A DNA stretch of 64,000 bases. Origin: Pseudomonas shahriarae (lineage in GTDB: Bacteria > Pseudomonadota > Gammaproteobacteria > Pseudomonadales > Pseudomonadaceae). The notes beneath the pieces were generated by a model. The model saw only the letters and a program-made list of their open reading frames with translations, was not told the DNA's origin and searched no databases. A program made the position numbers and the translations under genes. This document shows, piece after piece, positions 1 through 8,290 of this stretch. Location: contig NZ_CP077085.1 in assembly GCF_014268455.2 (NCBI RefSeq), forward strand, positions 434,001-498,000. Reading direction: 5' to 3'. The stretch's first letter is position 1. Each line of letters begins with the position of its first letter.

Positions 1-1020
1 TGATTGGATCGCGTTGCTCTTCACGTACTGGATCGGTTCGTCCAGCTCGTATTGCGAGAAGTCGATGGCGGTGGAGGCGCTGAAATGTGCCACGCCGGCC
101 TCGGCGCTGGCGTAGCTCAGGTACTCGGCATGCTTGGCCCAGGCCAGCGCCTCGGTGGCGCCGACAATCACGTTGAGCCCCATGAACACCTTGATGTCAT
201 CTGGGTTGCGCCCGGCTGCGACCGCGCTGGCGCGTACCTTGTCCACTTGCACCTTGGTCGCGGCCTTGTTCTGCCCGCTGATAAACACGCACTCGGCATG
301 GCGCCCGGCAAACACCAGGCCGCGCTCCGAACTGCCGGCCTGGAACAGCACTGGCGTGCGCTGCGGCGAGGGCTCGCACAGGTGATAGCCCTGCACCTGA
401 TAGAACTCGCCATGGTGCTCGACCTTGTGCACCTTGCCCGGTTGGGCATAGATCCGTTGTTGCGGGTCGTTGAGTACCGCGTCGTCTTCCCAACTGCCTT
501 CCCACAGCTTGTACAGCACCTCCAGGTACTCGTCGGCCTGGTCGTAGCGCCGGTCATGTTCGACCTGCTCGTTGAGGCCCATGGCCTTGGCGGCGCTGTC
601 CAGGTAGCCGGTGACGATGTTCCAGCCCACCCGGCCACGGCTCAGGTGATCGAGGGTGGACATGCGCCGGGCGAACAGATACGGCGGCTCGTAAGTCAGG
701 TTGGCGGTCAGGCCGAAGCCGAGGTTTTTCGTTACGGCGGCCATGGCCGAGACCAGTAGCAGTGGGTCGTTGACTGGCAGTTGGATCGACTCCTTGAGCG
801 GCACCTCGACCGAGCCTTGATAGACGTCGTACACGCCAACGATGTCGGCGATAAACAAGCCGTCGAACAGCCCACGCTCCAGCAGTTGCGCCAGTTCGGT
901 CCAGTATTCGACGGTCTTGTACTGGGTCGAGGTGTCCCGTGGATGCGTCCACAGGCCATGGTTGATATGCCCGATGCAGTTCATGTTGAAGGCATTGAGC
1001 AGGATCTTTTTCTTCGACAT
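1..1020 (-). CDS. LLM-class flavin-dependent monooxygenase (partial, C-terminus beyond window)
   Basis: The first 340 codons of a reverse-strand gene run off the window at base 1 without a stop. The protein starts MSKKKILLNAFNMNCIGHIN, followed by a typical NtaA/SnaA/DszA-type luciferase-like fold: HGLWTHP near residue 20, GLFDGLFIADIVGVYD near 50, LSRGRVGWNIVTG near 125 and QAGSSERGLVFAGRHAE near 225. This family uses FMNH2 from a partner reductase to oxidise alkyl sulfur or chelate compounds. The start ATG overlaps the stop of the upstream SfnB-like gene (TGA at 1022-1020), so it is the third gene of a sulfur-acquisition operon. The substrate cannot be read from sequence; a sulfone, sulfonate or thioether is inferred from the neighbours. 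Confidence 0.85.
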   Translation of the reverse strand, partial: MSKKKILLNAFNMNCIGHINHGLWTHPRDTSTQYKTVEYWTELAQLLERGLFDGLFIADIVGVYDVYQGSVEVPLKESIQLPVNDPLLLVSAMAAVTKNLGFGLTANLTYEPPYLFARRMSTLDHLSRGRVGWNIVTGYLDSAAKAMGLNEQVEHDRRYDQADEYLEVLYKLWEGSWEDDAVLNDPQQRIYAQPGKVHKVEHHGEFYQVQGYHLCEPSPQRTPVLFQAGSSERGLVFAGRHAECVFISGQNKAATKVQVDKVRASAVAAGRNPDDIKVFMGLNVIVGATEALAWAKHAEYLSYASAEAGVAHFSASTAIDFSQYELDEPIQYVKSNAIQS

Positions 1021-2213
1021 CAGATGGTCCCCCGCAGCGGCGGGTTTTCATCGTTGAGGTAATAATTGCCGACGGCGTGGTACTTCCAGCGCACCGGGTC
1101 GTGCAGGGTGTGCACCCGGGCGTTGCGCCAGTGGCGGTCCAGGCCATGCTCGGCGAGGGTTGCCTGGCTGCCGGCGAGTTCGAACAGGGCGCTGCCGGCG
1201 GCCAGGGAAATCTCGGTGCTCAGGGCACGTACTTCAGCCACGGCAATCGACGCCGCCGCGACGGTTTGCGCATTGCTGTCGGCCTGGGCGCGGTCGAGGA
1301 ATTCGCCGGAGCGCTCCAGCAGGGCTTCGGTGGCGTGCAGGCGGATGCTCAGGTGGCCGAAGCTTTTCAGGGTCAGCGGGTCTTCGCTGGCCGTGTCATT
1401 GCCCGAGTCGATCCACGGCCGGGTCTTGGTGCGCACAAAATGCAGGGCATCTTCAAAGGCGGCGCGGGCGATGCCGGTGTCGATGGCCGCGTGAAGGATC
1501 TGCGCCAGCGGGCCCACGGTGGTCGGGCGCTCGAAGGCGCTCTGGAACGGGATCACGTCTTCGGCTGCGACCCACACATTGTCGAACACCACCGAACCGC
1601 TGCCGGTGGTGCGCTGGCCGAAGCCGCTCCAGTCGTCGATCACCGTCAGGCCCTGGCTGTCATGTGGCACAAAGGCCAGTTGCTGCACGCCGTGCTCATC
1701 CACCACCGAGGTGGGAATGCGCTGGGCGTAGATCGCGCCGGTGGCGTAGAACTTGCGGCCGCTGATACGAAAACCGTCGCCGTCGCGCACAAGTTTCGTC
1801 ACCCGGTCATGGGCGGTCTTGGTGCCCAGTTCTGCCAGGGCATTGCCAAAGCGCTGGCCGGCCAGCACCTCGGCATACAGGCGTTGTTGCTGCGCCGGGC
1901 TGCCATTGATGCGCAGCACTTCCAGGGCATAAAAATGGTTCTGCGGGATCTGCCCCAACGAGGCATCGGCCTGGGCGATCAGGGCAATGACCTTGGCCAG
2001 GGTGACGTTGGACACGCCAGCGCCGCCGTATGCCTTGGGCACGCTGATGCCCCACAGGCCGGAGCGGGAAAAGGCTTCCAGTTCGGCGAGCGGCAGGCGG
2101 CGTTCACGGTCGCGCAGGGCGCTGTCGCGGCGAAAGTCTTCGGCCAGGTCGCTGGCGACAATCAGGGCTTGTTCATCGCTGGTGATGACCGCGACGGAAT
2201 GGGAAAGCGTCAT
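1020..2213 (-). CDS. SfnB-family sulfur acquisition oxidoreductase (acyl-CoA dehydrogenase fold)
   Basis: A 397-residue protein of the acyl-CoA dehydrogenase/DszC-like flavoprotein family. N-terminal helices (LRDRERRLPLAELEAFSRSG) are followed by GLWGISVPKAYGGAGVSNV, the central FAD region (DDWSGFGQRTTGSGSVVFDN) and a C-terminal helical domain ending LHDPVRWKYHAVGNYYLND. SfnB-type proteins are made under sulfate limitation and are thought to be FMNH2-dependent oxygenases for organic sulfur rather than true acyl-CoA dehydrogenases. The ATG at 2213 begins right after the signature MTLSHSVAVI; the longer frame upstream is read-through into the preceding gene's end. It overlaps the next gene by one base and follows its paralogue by 23 bases. 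Confidence 0.85.
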   Translation of the reverse strand: MTLSHSVAVITSDEQALIVASDLAEDFRRDSALRDRERRLPLAELEAFSRSGLWGISVPKAYGGAGVSNVTLAKVIALIAQADASLGQIPQNHFYALEVLRINGSPAQQQRLYAEVLAGQRFGNALAELGTKTAHDRVTKLVRDGDGFRISGRKFYATGAIYAQRIPTSVVDEHGVQQLAFVPHDSQGLTVIDDWSGFGQRTTGSGSVVFDNVWVAAEDVIPFQSAFERPTTVGPLAQILHAAIDTGIARAAFEDALHFVRTKTRPWIDSGNDTASEDPLTLKSFGHLSIRLHATEALLERSGEFLDRAQADSNAQTVAAASIAVAEVRALSTEISLAAGSALFELAGSQATLAEHGLDRHWRNARVHTLHDPVRWKYHAVGNYYLNDENPPLRGTI

Positions 2214-2236
2214 GTTTTTCTCCAGAGGTCTGGTCG

Positions 2237-3478
2237 TCAGATCCAGGAATGCCGGGCCGGCAAGGTTCCGTTGAGGTGCCAGGCGCCCACCGCGTGATAC
2301 TTCCAGCGCACCGGGTCGTGCAGGGTGTGCACCCGTGCATTGCGCCAGTGGCGGTCGAGGTTGAACTCGGCGAGGGTGGCGCGGCTGCCGGCCAGTTCGA
2401 AGAGTTTCTCGCTGACCTGCAGCGAGACTTCGGTGGTCAGCACCTTGGCTTGTGCCACGGCAATCGAGGCCCGGGCGGCGGAGTGTGCGGTGATGGGCGC
2501 GGCGCTGACCTGGTCCAGCACCTGGCCGGCCTTGCGCAGCAGAGCTTCGGCGGCATGCAGTTCGATTTTCAGCTTGCCGATGTCGGCGATCACATAGAGG
2601 TCGTCGCTGGCCCGTTCGACCTTGGCGTCGATCCACGGCCGCGAGCGTTCACGGACAAAACTGATGGTGTCGTCGAGGGCGCCACGGGCGATGCCGGCGT
2701 CGATGGCCGCCTGGATCAATTGCGAGACCGCGCCCTGGATGCCCGGGGTTTGCCCCAGGCGCCAGATCGGTACCACCAGATCGGCGTCCACTGGCACATT
2801 GTTCAGCAACACGGTGCCGCTGGCGGTGGTGCGTTGGCCAAAGCCCGACCAGTCATCGACGATGCGCAATCCCGGGGTGCCACGGCGCACAAACGCCATG
2901 ACCTGGCGGCCTTCGTCGTCCAGGGCCTTGACCGCGACCCAATGGGCAAACAGCGCGCCGGTGGAGTAGAACTTCTGGCCGTTGATGACAAAATCGTCAC
3001 CCTCGGCGCTGATCCGGGCTTTCACATCCAGGGTGTTTTTGGTACCGCGTTCCGGCCCGCCATTGCCGATGCGCCAGCCGTCGAGCACGCTTTGGAACAG
3101 CTGTTTTTTCTGTGATTCGCTGGCGGCGCCTTGCAGCACGTGCAAGATGCCAAAATGGTTCTGCGGGATCTGCCCCAGGGCCGGGTCGACGGCGCTGATA
3201 ATCGCGAACACTTCAGCCAGGGTCACAAACGACACTTGCGGGCCGCCGTATTCGCGGGGGATGGAAATGCTCCCCAGGCCACTGCGGGTGAACTGTTCGA
3301 TTTCGGCCCAGGGCAGTTTGCGCTGGCGGTCGCGCAGCCCGGCTTGCAGGCGGGCGGCCTGGGCAAGCGCGTGGGCAGCGGCGAGGGCTTCACTGTCGTT
3401 GCGCAGCACCTGGGTGGGCAACAGCAGCGGGGCGATATCCAGATCGCTCTGGAGGGGCGATTGCGCCAAGTTAGACAT
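2237..3478 (-). CDS. SfnB-family sulfur acquisition oxidoreductase, first gene of operon
   Basis: 413 residues, a clear paralogue of the next gene: shared LGSISIPREYGGPQVSFVTL, IPQNHFGILHVL, DDWSGFGQRTTASGTVLLNN and HDPVRWKYHAVGAWHLNG. The family is flavin-dependent and linked to growth on organic sulfur when sulfate is scarce. The start at 3478 is chosen because GCAGGGGCG precedes it, and because a GTG 24 bases upstream has no ribosome site. The start ATGTCTAAC overlaps the stop of a 23-codon ORF (3471-3542), suggesting coupled translation. Tandem SfnB copies followed by an LLM monooxygenase suggest a multi-step desulfonation or desulfurisation route; the order of reactions is unknown. Confidence 0.86.
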   Translation of the reverse strand: MSNLAQSPLQSDLDIAPLLLPTQVLRNDSEALAAAHALAQAARLQAGLRDRQRKLPWAEIEQFTRSGLGSISIPREYGGPQVSFVTLAEVFAIISAVDPALGQIPQNHFGILHVLQGAASESQKKQLFQSVLDGWRIGNGGPERGTKNTLDVKARISAEGDDFVINGQKFYSTGALFAHWVAVKALDDEGRQVMAFVRRGTPGLRIVDDWSGFGQRTTASGTVLLNNVPVDADLVVPIWRLGQTPGIQGAVSQLIQAAIDAGIARGALDDTISFVRERSRPWIDAKVERASDDLYVIADIGKLKIELHAAEALLRKAGQVLDQVSAAPITAHSAARASIAVAQAKVLTTEVSLQVSEKLFELAGSRATLAEFNLDRHWRNARVHTLHDPVRWKYHAVGAWHLNGTLPARHSWI

Positions 3479-3542
3479 CGGTGCGCCCCTGCGTGGCGAC
3501 ACGTGATGCCCTGGCGTTGTGCACCGGGGTAATGTTGACCAT
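3471..3542 (-). CDS. 23-codon upstream ORF overlapping the SfnB-like start
   Basis: Read on the minus strand from ATG at 3542, the peptide is MVNITPVHNARASRVATQGR followed by TDV and TAA at 3473-3471. A ribosome site GAGGTAGGT sits directly before the ATG. The stop overlaps the downstream sfnB-like start in the arrangement ATGTCTAA, so ribosomes finishing the short ORF would end exactly at the next start. It has no cysteine, so it is not a simple poly-Cys attenuator. Whether it is translated or conserved is inference from position and ribosome site only. Confidence 0.5.
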   Translation of the reverse strand: MVNITPVHNARASRVATQGRTDV

Positions 3543-3613
3543 ACCTACCTCACATCCGTGGAAAAGCTAAAAATCAGGAATGTCCGGTGGTCCGGTGCAT
3601 ATACCCTAATCGT

Positions 3614-3632
3614 GTTTATTTTTTAAATAAAC
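3614..3632. promoter_or_regulatory. AT-rich palindrome upstream of the sulfur operon
   Basis: The arms GTTTATTT and AAATAAAC are perfect 8-base inverted repeats around TTT. The palindrome lies about 70 bases before the upstream ORF and just past the stop of the next gene (3663). It could be an operator or part of the promoter of the minus-strand sulfur operon; no sigma-54 -24/-12 element (GG-N10-GC) is obvious. Regulator unknown. Confidence 0.35.
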
Positions 3633-3662
3633 TAACTTTTAGGAATATGCATAGAAGGTCTG

Positions 3663-4439
3663 TCACCCCGGTTCGCACGGCGAGCCAGGGCGCCGGGGCT
3701 GGTACACCGACAAAGCATCGGCTGCGCCTGTGGCGTTGGCCTGGGCGATGCTCACGATGCGCCCGGGCGCCCAGCGCGAGTTGTTGCCCACGCGGTCGAT
3801 CACGCAGTAGGTGACCTCCTGGCGGGCATCGTCCCCGGCCTCCAGGATCAGCGCCGAAGGCACCCAGACCTGCACGGGGTGCCCCACCTCGGCGGCCTGG
3901 ATCGGGGGCAGGTCCAGGCGCGCGTCGCCCCAGCGCAGAGTGATTGCATCACCGGCGGCCATGTTCAGGTAGGGCTCGATGGTCAACGGCACGCCCCGGC
4001 GGATCTGGCTGGGGTTGACGCCATGGCGGCGGATGGTTTCGGGCAGGGCGACGGGGGCCAGGTTCTGGTTTTCTTCGGCACACAGCACTGAAGGCGGCCC
4101 ACCCGGGCAAGCGGTCTTGACCTGCACCTGGGTAATCATGGAGCGCGCCGGGCCGCGCCCCACTTGCATGACCCGGTAATGAATGCGTGCAGCACCGTTT
4201 TGCACAAAGCTTTCGGGCACCCGCAGATGGCTGGTTAAGCCGATATCGGCGGTGCCTACACGCTTGGAGGCGGCAAAGCAGTTGTTCCAGAACAACTCGA
4301 TCAAGTCGCCCTTGCCCATGTCCGGGTAGGGGGCGATATCGACCTGCAAATGAGTGGCGGCCTGCGCGTTGATACCTTGTTTATGAGCTTGGGGTACTGT
4401 CGGCGCGGCGAGCATGGTCAGGGGGGTGATGTGCGTCAT
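3663..4439 (-). CDS. Uncharacterised protein with two duplicated beta-type domains
   Basis: 258 residues, not assigned to a function. ATG at 4439 has GGAG seven bases upstream. Two copies of a module are visible: IAPYPDMGKGDLIELFW (about residue 35) and IEPYLNMAAGDAITLRW (about residue 154). Each is followed by a stretch with VPESF or VPSAL and then IHYRVMQVGR or VTYCVIDRVG. The shared pattern I-x-PY-x-x-M-x-x-GD-x-I-x-L-x-W resembles Ig-like or adhesin repeat units found in Pseudomonas surface proteins. There is no signal peptide and no membrane segment. It stands alone between the sulfur operon and the cystine transporter; a sulfur link is positional only. Confidence 0.7.
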   Translation of the reverse strand: MTHITPLTMLAAPTVPQAHKQGINAQAATHLQVDIAPYPDMGKGDLIELFWNNCFAASKRVGTADIGLTSHLRVPESFVQNGAARIHYRVMQVGRGPARSMITQVQVKTACPGGPPSVLCAEENQNLAPVALPETIRRHGVNPSQIRRGVPLTIEPYLNMAAGDAITLRWGDARLDLPPIQAAEVGHPVQVWVPSALILEAGDDARQEVTYCVIDRVGNNSRWAPGRIVSIAQANATGAADALSVYQPRRPGSPCEPG

Positions 4440-4468
4440 AAATAATCTCCTTGATGCAGCCAGCAGCG

Positions 4469-4514
4469 ATCGTTCCGAACCTCAGGCGTGGGGTTCGAAA
4501 GGAACGATTTTTTT
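4469..4514 (+). repeat. Long hairpin with T-tract, 5' leader of the duplicated-domain gene
   Basis: ATCGTTCC (4469-4476) pairs with GGAACGAT (4501-4508), with inner pairing of CGAACC to GGTTCG, followed on the plus strand by a run of T. On the plus strand this has the form of a rho-independent terminator although no plus-strand gene precedes it. On the minus strand it is a leader hairpin 30-75 bases before the start at 4439. Confidence 0.45.
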
Positions 4515-4707
4515 GAAAAGCCAGGATGGGATCCAATCCTTTGAGCCCTAGATAAGAGGGTTGGCCAGGGGGCGTCAATGGCGGCAAAAGGCTAAACGGC
4601 GGGTTTGGGATTATTCAGAAGGGTCTTACTGGAGGGTGTTATTAAAGGGGGTTTTGACAGGCACTTTGCCGAATGAATACGGGGATTTTTCCGAAAGTCA
4701 CAAACCT

Positions 4708-4735
4708 TGTAGGCGCCGGCAAGCCGGCTCCTACA
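4708..4735. repeat. Short GTAGGCGCCGGC palindrome
   Basis: TGTAGGCGCCGGC and GCCGGCTCCTACA face each other around AA. The same motif is seen at 11600-11627. It lies just past the 3' end of the cystine transporter ATPase gene and may act as a transcript-end hairpin. The 4440-4744 stretch otherwise shows no gene. Confidence 0.7.
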
Positions 4736-4744
4736 GGGGGTGGG

Positions 4745-5491
4745 TCAGTGGGTGAGGAATTTGCTGAGGAACTGCCGGGTGCGTTCTTCCCTTGGGTTGG
4801 CAAACAGCGCCTTGGCTTCGCCTTGCTCGACGATCACACCCTTGTCGAAGAAGATCACCCGGTTGGCCACGTCACGGGCAAAGCTCATTTCGTGGGTGAC
4901 GATGACCATGGTGCGTTTCTCTTCGGCGAGGCTGCGGATGGTCGCCAGGACTTCGCCTACCAACTCCGGGTCGAGGGCCGAGGTCGGTTCATCGAACAGG
5001 ATCACTTCCGGCTCCATCGCCAAGGCTCGAGCAATGGCCACCCTTTGCTGCTGGCCACCGGACAGGCGCCGGGGGTAGGCGTCTTCCTTGCCCGCCAGGC
5101 CAACCTTGGCCAGCAGTGCGCGACCGAGGCGGTCAGCGGCTTCGCGTGGCATCTTCTTGACCACCAGCGGGCCTTCGATGACGTTCTCCAGGGCGGTGCG
5201 ATGGGGGAACAAGTTAAAGCCCTGGAACACAAAACCCACATGCTGGCGCAGGCGCCGCACCAGGCCCTGTTGCTGGTTGAGCGGGCGGCTGCCGTCGATC
5301 TCGATGTCGCCGACCTTGATCCGGCCACTGGTGGGTTCTTCGAGGAAATTCAGGCAGCGCAGGAAGGTGGTCTTGCCGGAGCCGCTGGGGCCAATGATGG
5401 CGACAACTTCGCCTTCCTGGACCTCCAGGTCGATCCCGTTGAGCACCACCTGACCCTTGAATTGTTTGGTCAGTTTTTCAACCACGATCAT
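4745..5491 (-). CDS. tcyN: Amino acid (cystine-type) ABC transporter ATP-binding protein
   Basis: 248 residues with a complete polar-amino-acid ABC ATPase: Walker [14 protein letters not shown] near residue 34, Q-loop [11 protein letters not shown] near 91, signature [14 protein letters not shown] near 143, Walker [15 protein letters not shown] near 163 and H-loop [15 protein letters not shown]. It powers the importer formed with the two genes upstream on the same strand (three bases from the permease stop). Cystine or diaminopimelate is the expected substrate because the operon ends 1.3 kb from dcyD, as in the E. coli fliY/tcyJ-dcyD-yecSC cluster. The specific substrate is inferred. Confidence 0.9.
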   Translation of the reverse strand: MIVVEKLTKQFKGQVVLNGIDLEVQEGEVVAIIGPSGSGKTTFLRCLNFLEEPTSGRIKVGDIEIDGSRPLNQQQGLVRRLRQHVGFVFQGFNLFPHRTALENVIEGPLVVKKMPREAADRLGRALLAKVGLAGKEDAYPRRLSGGQQQRVAIARALAMEPEVILFDEPTSALDPELVGEVLATIRSLAEEKRTMVIVTHEMSFARDVANRVIFFDKGVIVEQGEAKALFANPREERTRQFLSKFLTH

Positions 5492-5494
5492 GCT

Positions 5495-6160
5495 TCAAGA
5501 CTCCAGGTCATGCCGGTTGACCCGGTCTTCCAGGCGATTCTGAAAATGCGCCAGGATGCTGGCCAGAACCCAGTAGATCAGGGCTGCGGACAGGTACATG
5601 GTGAAAATTTCAAAGGTGCGTGCCGATACCAGTTGGGCCTGGCGGAACAGCTCGGGCACCTGGATGGTGGCGGCCAGCGCCGTATCTTTTACCAGCGAAA
5701 TAAAGCTGTTGCCCAGGGGCGGCAGGGCCGTACGCATCGCCTGCGGCAGGATGGCCCGGCGCAAGGTCTGTGCGCGGGTCATGCCGATACTGGCGGCAGC
5801 TTCCCACTGGCCACGCTCGATGGAGGCAATGGCGGCGCGCAGGATTTCACAGGCATAGGCCGCCATGTTCAGCGAGAAGCCGATCATCGCTGCCGGGATC
5901 GGATCCAGCTCGATGCCCACCTGCGGCAAGCCGTAGTAGATCAAGAACAGCTGCACCAGCAACGGCGTGCCGCGAAAGAACGAGACGTAGACCCTGGCCG
6001 TCCAGCTCAAGAGCTTGAAGCGCGACAGGCGCATCAAGGCCAGGCCGAAGCCCAGCAGCAAGCCGAAAAACATCCCGCCGAGGCTGAGAATCACCGTGTA
6101 GTACGCGCCCTTGAGCAGAAAGGGCGCGGAATCGAGCGCGAGTTGGAAACCTGCTTCCAT
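5495..6160 (-). CDS. tcyL: Cystine-type ABC transporter permease
   Basis: 221 residues, His/Glu/Gln/Arg-type permease. Hydrophobic helices include YYTVILSLGGMFFGLLLGFG (about 20-40) and QLFLIYYGLPQ, and the EAA loop reads EAAASIGMTRAQTLRRAILP. The ATG overlaps the stop of the binding-protein gene as TAATG, so translation is coupled. It forms the inner-membrane channel of the importer with the ATPase immediately downstream. Confidence 0.9.
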   Translation of the reverse strand: MEAGFQLALDSAPFLLKGAYYTVILSLGGMFFGLLLGFGLALMRLSRFKLLSWTARVYVSFFRGTPLLVQLFLIYYGLPQVGIELDPIPAAMIGFSLNMAAYACEILRAAIASIERGQWEAAASIGMTRAQTLRRAILPQAMRTALPPLGNSFISLVKDTALAATIQVPELFRQAQLVSARTFEIFTMYLSAALIYWVLASILAHFQNRLEDRVNRHDLES

Positions 6161-6954
6161 TATTGGGTGACGTCAGCGTTGAAGTATTTCTCGGACAGCT
6201 TCTTCAAAGTGCCGTCGGCGCGCAGTTTGTCGAGGGCCTGGTTGACCGCTTCAAGCAATTCAGGCTCGCCTTTGCGCAGGGCAATCCCGGCTTCCTGGCG
6301 GGAGAAGGCTTCACCGGCAGCGGCGGTGTCCTTGGCTTTTTTCGCATATTCCAGGGCCGCCAGGCGGTCGATCAGAATCGCGTCGATACGGCCAATGCGC
6401 AGGTCCTGGAATTTGGTGGGGTCGTCGTTATAGGTCTTGATGATGGCTTTGGGTTGGTTGTCTTTGAGCCATTGTTCGTAGTTGGTGCCAAGGCCCACCC
6501 CGACTTTCTTGCCGGCCAGGTCGTCGGCGGTCTTGATGGTGTCGACGTTTTTCGCCAGGGTCAGCGCCTGGATCCCGGAGACGGTGTAGGGCTTGGAGAA
6601 ATCGTATTTTTTCTTGCGCTCTTCGGAGATCGTCACCTGGTTGACCACTGCGTCGAGGCGCTTGGATTCCAGGGCGGCGAGGATGCCGTCCCACGGGGTA
6701 GCCTGCAGCTTGACCTTGACCCCCAGTTCCTTGGCCAGGGCTTCGGACAGCTCGGCTTCAAAGCCACTGAGTTTGCCGTTTTCATCGACGAAACTGAACG
6801 GTGGGTAGGTGCCTTCCAGGCCGATCTTGATCTCGCCGGCCTTCTTGATGTTGCCCAGTTGCTCGCCGGCAACTGCCTGGCCCAGCAAGCCGGCGCCAAG
6901 CGCCAGGCCCAATGTGCCAACCAGCAACGTGCGACGCAGTACAGAAATAGTCAT
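6160..6954 (-). CDS. tcyJ: Cystine-binding periplasmic protein of ABC transporter
   Basis: 264 residues, SBP_bac_3 family. Residues 1-29 form a signal peptide (MTISVLRRTLLVGTLGLALG, ending near AVAG). The mature part has the family pattern IKIGLEGTYPPFSFVDENGK, GFEAELSEALAKELG, AVVNQVTISEERKKKYDFSK and IGRIDAILIDR. It binds substrate in the periplasm and docks on TcyL. The first gene of the operon; the 177 bases before it contain an AT-rich stretch (about 7055-7110) that is the likely promoter area, plausibly CysB-controlled, though no exact site was identified. Confidence 0.88.
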   Translation of the reverse strand: MTISVLRRTLLVGTLGLALGAGLLGQAVAGEQLGNIKKAGEIKIGLEGTYPPFSFVDENGKLSGFEAELSEALAKELGVKVKLQATPWDGILAALESKRLDAVVNQVTISEERKKKYDFSKPYTVSGIQALTLAKNVDTIKTADDLAGKKVGVGLGTNYEQWLKDNQPKAIIKTYNDDPTKFQDLRIGRIDAILIDRLAALEYAKKAKDTAAAGEAFSRQEAGIALRKGEPELLEAVNQALDKLRADGTLKKLSEKYFNADVTQ

Positions 6955-7131
6955 GACAAGCCCCTGTGTTTTTTATGGTGAGCGAAGCAGGTGACGCAGT
7001 GGTCGTATCCTGCCCTAAAAACGCGGTGTGTGGGAGCGCGACTATAGGGCGAGTTTGAAAGCGTTAAAAATAATATAAATTAAACTTTATATTCCATTTT
7101 TGCATATTAAGTAGAGATTCAATGTGTCCAA

Positions 7132-8124
7132 TCAGAACACTGAGTCATAGGCAAACAACGCCGGCGCGCCGCCGGTGTGCAGGAAGATGATCGGCCCTTC
7201 AGCGAAGGCCTGGCGACCGATACCGTCGAGCAACCCGGCCATGGCCTTGCCGGTGTAGACCGGGTCCAGCAACAGGCCTTCCTGGCTTGCCAGCAGCTTG
7301 ATTGCCGCCAGGGTGCCGGCGTTGGGTTCGCCGTAGCGCGGGGCGAAGTATTCGTCCCATAAAATCACGTTGAAGGCGTAGGGTACCGTCACCCCCAACA
7401 ACTGCGCCGTGCGCTCGGCCAGGCCTTGGACCTTGGGCCGTTGCGCTTCGTCGGTGCGCGACACGGTGACGCCAATCACCGGCAAGTCCGGCAGCACTTC
7501 ACTCAACGCCAGGGCCAGGCCGCTGTGGGTGCCGGCGCTGCCGGAGGCCAGGACCACTGCCGCGAACTGCAGGCCGCTGTCTTCGATTTGCCCGGCCAGT
7601 TCCAGCCCGGCCCGCACATAACCCAGGGCGCCCAGGGCGTTGGAGCCGCCAATGGGCACTATGTAGGGGTTTTTACCATTGCTGCGCAGGCGTTCGGCCA
7701 GGGCGTTGAGTTGCTCGTCGGCGTTGTCCAGGTTTTCGACCAATTCGACCTTGGCGTCGAACAGCTCGACCAACAGGCGGTTGCCGTTGCCCAGGTAGTT
7801 GGGGTCGTCGGTGCCCGTGGGATTTTCCAGCAGGGCGACACAGCCCAGGCCCAGCTTGGCGGCGAGGGCTGCGGTCTGGCGCACATGGTTGGACTGGATC
7901 GCGCCGGCGGTGATCAACGTGTCGGCGCCTTGGGCCAGGGCATCGGCGGCGAGGTATTCGAGCTTGCGCAGCTTGTTGCCGCCCATGGCCAGCGGCGTGG
8001 TGTCATCGCGCTTGATGTAGATATCACGGCCCAGCCAGGTCGACAGTCGTTCGAGTTTTTCCAGGGCGGTGGCGCCGCCCAGCAGGTTCAGACGATTAAA
8101 ACGGTCGAGCTGTTGTTTGATCAT
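7132..8124 (-). CDS. dcyD: D-cysteine desulfhydrase
   Basis: 330 residues, the ACC deaminase/D-cysteine desulfhydrase family of PLP enzymes, converting D-cysteine to pyruvate, ammonia and sulfide. The PLP lysine region reads [12 protein letters not shown] near residue 50, followed by [19 protein letters not shown] and the C-terminal [19 protein letters not shown]. The start [17 protein letters not shown] at 8124 matches the family; the longer frame upstream is spurious. It lies directly upstream of the cystine importer operon (same strand) and divergent from a serine acetyltransferase. Family members also act on L-cysteine or 1-aminocyclopropane-carboxylate to some extent, so specificity is by context. 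Confidence 0.88.
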   Translation of the reverse strand: MIKQQLDRFNRLNLLGGATALEKLERLSTWLGRDIYIKRDDTTPLAMGGNKLRKLEYLAADALAQGADTLITAGAIQSNHVRQTAALAAKLGLGCVALLENPTGTDDPNYLGNGNRLLVELFDAKVELVENLDNADEQLNALAERLRSNGKNPYIVPIGGSNALGALGYVRAGLELAGQIEDSGLQFAAVVLASGSAGTHSGLALALSEVLPDLPVIGVTVSRTDEAQRPKVQGLAERTAQLLGVTVPYAFNVILWDEYFAPRYGEPNAGTLAAIKLLASQEGLLLDPVYTGKAMAGLLDGIGRQAFAEGPIIFLHTGGAPALFAYDSVF

Positions 8125-8290
8125 GGTTACGCACGGGTAATAGAAGATGGGGAGGACTATAGGCAGGGCTTTTTGCCGGGGCAACCGCCAGATGCTTATG
8201 CCAAAGTGTTATTAGCATCGCACCATTGGTTCTTAAGGGCCGCCCGGTTGCATACCGTAAAGTGTGGCCATTACCTCAGGAGGGAATACC

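Noticed and set aside
4673..6433. A 586-codon plus-strand ORF across the cystine transporter genes
   Set aside because: It is the antisense frame of two clear transporter genes, a common effect of GC-rich codon use.
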